Source: Selaginella moellendorffii
Lineage: Eukaryota > Streptophyta > Lycopodiopsida > Selaginellales > Selaginellaceae
Length of the DNA stretch: 64,000 nucleotides
Assembly (NCBI RefSeq): GCF_000143415.4
Contig: NW_003314265.1
Coordinates: forward strand, 478,707-542,706
Direction of reading: 5' to 3'
Under the pieces are notes generated by a model. It was not told the DNA's origin. It ran no database searches and saw only the letters and a program-made list of their open reading frames with translations. This document shows, piece by piece, positions 63,040 to 64,000 of this stretch (within the stretch, counting starts at the first letter, position 1; every line of letters begins with the position of its first letter). A program made the translations under genes and the position numbers.

Positions 63040-63261
63040 ATGGCTCAAGTTCATGCTGCGGAGTTGAAGGGCAATCAACAGGAGCTCAGTCCTAACAAGC
63101 GCATGGGCTGTTTTGGATGGAGGAGTAGCAGCAACAAGACCAGCAAGATCAAGCCCAAGAAGAATGCCCAAGTCTCAGATGGGAAGATCAAGGAGAGAAA
63201 ACAAGAGCAAGCAATAATTGTTCCACACTTTGCGGCTTCAGCCAGATTGTCAATGCTGTGA
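63040..63261 (+). CDS. small basic protein, CFGW...PHF family
   Basis: 73 residues, differing from the 52744-52965 protein at two positions (KQEQ for KQKQ; HFAAS for HFATS). Its frame is intact although the surrounding duplicate block is full of indels, which argues for a maintained coding sequence. Confidence 0.5.
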   Translation: MAQVHAAELKGNQQELSPNKRMGCFGWRSSSNKTSKIKPKKNAQVSDGKIKERKQEQAIIVPHFAASARLSML

Positions 63262-63429
63262 CATGGATTTGCACAGCTTCAAGATTTTTTCCTTTTCGTC
63301 TTGAAGAAACGAACTTGTAATATATTTGTTGTTTCATGAATTGAAATCATTCAAAAAAATCTCTTCAATTCATTCCCAATGATCACAAAAATGCTTGTTA
63401 TCACTTCGCATGAAGAAGAACTGAGAATG

Positions 63430-63980
63430 TGGAAAACTTCAGGTTTTAGGACATCAGTGAGCTCTTGTTTCATTCTCTCAGCTGCTCACTCACTTTGCCT
63501 TGTAGTCTTCAATCTGGTCCAAGGCATCGATGTGGCTGAGACGGAGGCGAAGATCAAGGCGTATAATGAGGAAAACTACGAGCAAATCCTCGCATCCAGA
63601 GCCCGCAAGGTAAGGCGTGTTTTCGAGGAGAAACAAATCCTTACTCTCTCTCTCTGTCTCACATACACACACAGGCTGTGGAGATTAGCACCGCTCTCCA
63701 GCAAGAGCAAGGCTTCACTGAAACGAGAGAAGCCGTAGAACAACCAGAAATTCTTTTCAATGGCAGCGAGAATTTGGGACCTTCTGGAGCGTACGCGCCG
63801 GCAGTGGCGGGTATGTTGATGCAGAGCCAACGAGGCAGCCCGAGATTGGCTCAACGGTGGACCCAGAGGCGCAGAGGATTCAAGAGTTGCGAGCCGCCAT
63901 CGCCGGCAGGACAAGCGATCGCTGCTCAATGGATGAAGCAGCAAGCTGATGGTTCTAGCTTAATCAACTGGAAGTTGGAC
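63430..63980 (+). pseudogene. MAT1 3'-half fragment, second duplicate
   Basis: Carries FNLVQGIDVAETEAKIKAYN, EQILASRARK, AVEISTALQQEQGFTETREA and AYAPAVAGML, but the RRRIAS and NDYLED exons are missing. Small deletions after GML shift the frame, and the AIAGGWSI end is destroyed. Runs to near the window edge. Confidence 0.75.
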
Positions 63981-64000
63981 TCCATTAGGTACATCTTAGG

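Larger units (their letters stand above)
60369..63980 (+). repeat. segmental duplication, copy 2
   Basis: Same parts in the same order and orientation as 50055-53975, but more decayed: deletions in the DCN1 exon and in the first small-protein gene, an AT-rich insertion at about 61640-61976, and a new 31-bp foldback at 62133-62202. It reaches the window edge region. Confidence 0.85.

Noticed and set aside
1-64000. CRISPR arrays, operons, bacterial terminators
   Set aside because: The DNA is eukaryotic (spliced genes, snRNA); no spacer-repeat array is present.

Overview
The window is nuclear DNA from a land plant, most probably a lycophyte such as Selaginella. Evidence: several intronless pentatricopeptide-repeat (PPR) genes, chloroplast-targeted genes (an HCF152-like PPR, a plant-type ferredoxin), a CYCLOPS/IPD3 gene, a flagellar DRC2 gene (so a plant with swimming sperm), very short introns of roughly 45-80 nt, and tightly packed genes. 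No search was run; family assignments are from recognised protein motifs. Exon boundaries were hand-derived from splice signals and reading frame and may be off by a base or two.

Layout. 0-7.5 kb: an E-class PPR gene, a degenerate U1 snRNA copy, then a mosaic of duplicated fragments (IST1-like exon, RRM gene, PPR tail) around two copies of a small secreted-peptide-like gene, followed by a well-formed U1 snRNA gene and a MAT1 fragment. 7.8-19.7 kb: single-copy genes HCF152, biotin-protein ligase, CYCLOPS, IST1-like, ferredoxin and an RRM gene. 19.7-26.5 kb: the same mosaic in inverted orientation, with two more peptide-gene copies and a full-length PPR gene. The two mosaics form a large imperfect inverted repeat around the single-copy block. 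26.6-50.9 kb: conserved housekeeping genes with little intergenic DNA (RPA43, a PPR, CID7-like, SHMT, DRC2, CstF77, a DREB-type AP2/ERF factor, TRM112, WDR75/UTP17, a UBA protein and a DCN1-like protein). 50-64 kb: a roughly 3.8 kb direct segmental duplication (50.1-54.0 and 60.4-64.0 kb) carrying broken DCN1 and MAT1 pieces and a family of tiny basic proteins. Between the two copies lie a Crinkler-like P-loop NTPase gene and about 3.7 kb of AT-rich apparently non-coding DNA.

Functional themes: organelle RNA processing (PPRs), ribosome biogenesis (RPA43, TRM112 and WDR75, with telo-box promoters; TRM112 and WDR75 share only 60 bp), mRNA processing (U1, CstF77, RRM protein), and symbiosis signalling (CYCLOPS). 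The best candidates for something undescribed are the four-copy proline-rich secreted peptide precursor family in the inverted repeats, the tiny CFGW...PHF protein family in the direct duplication, and the Crinkler-like gene.
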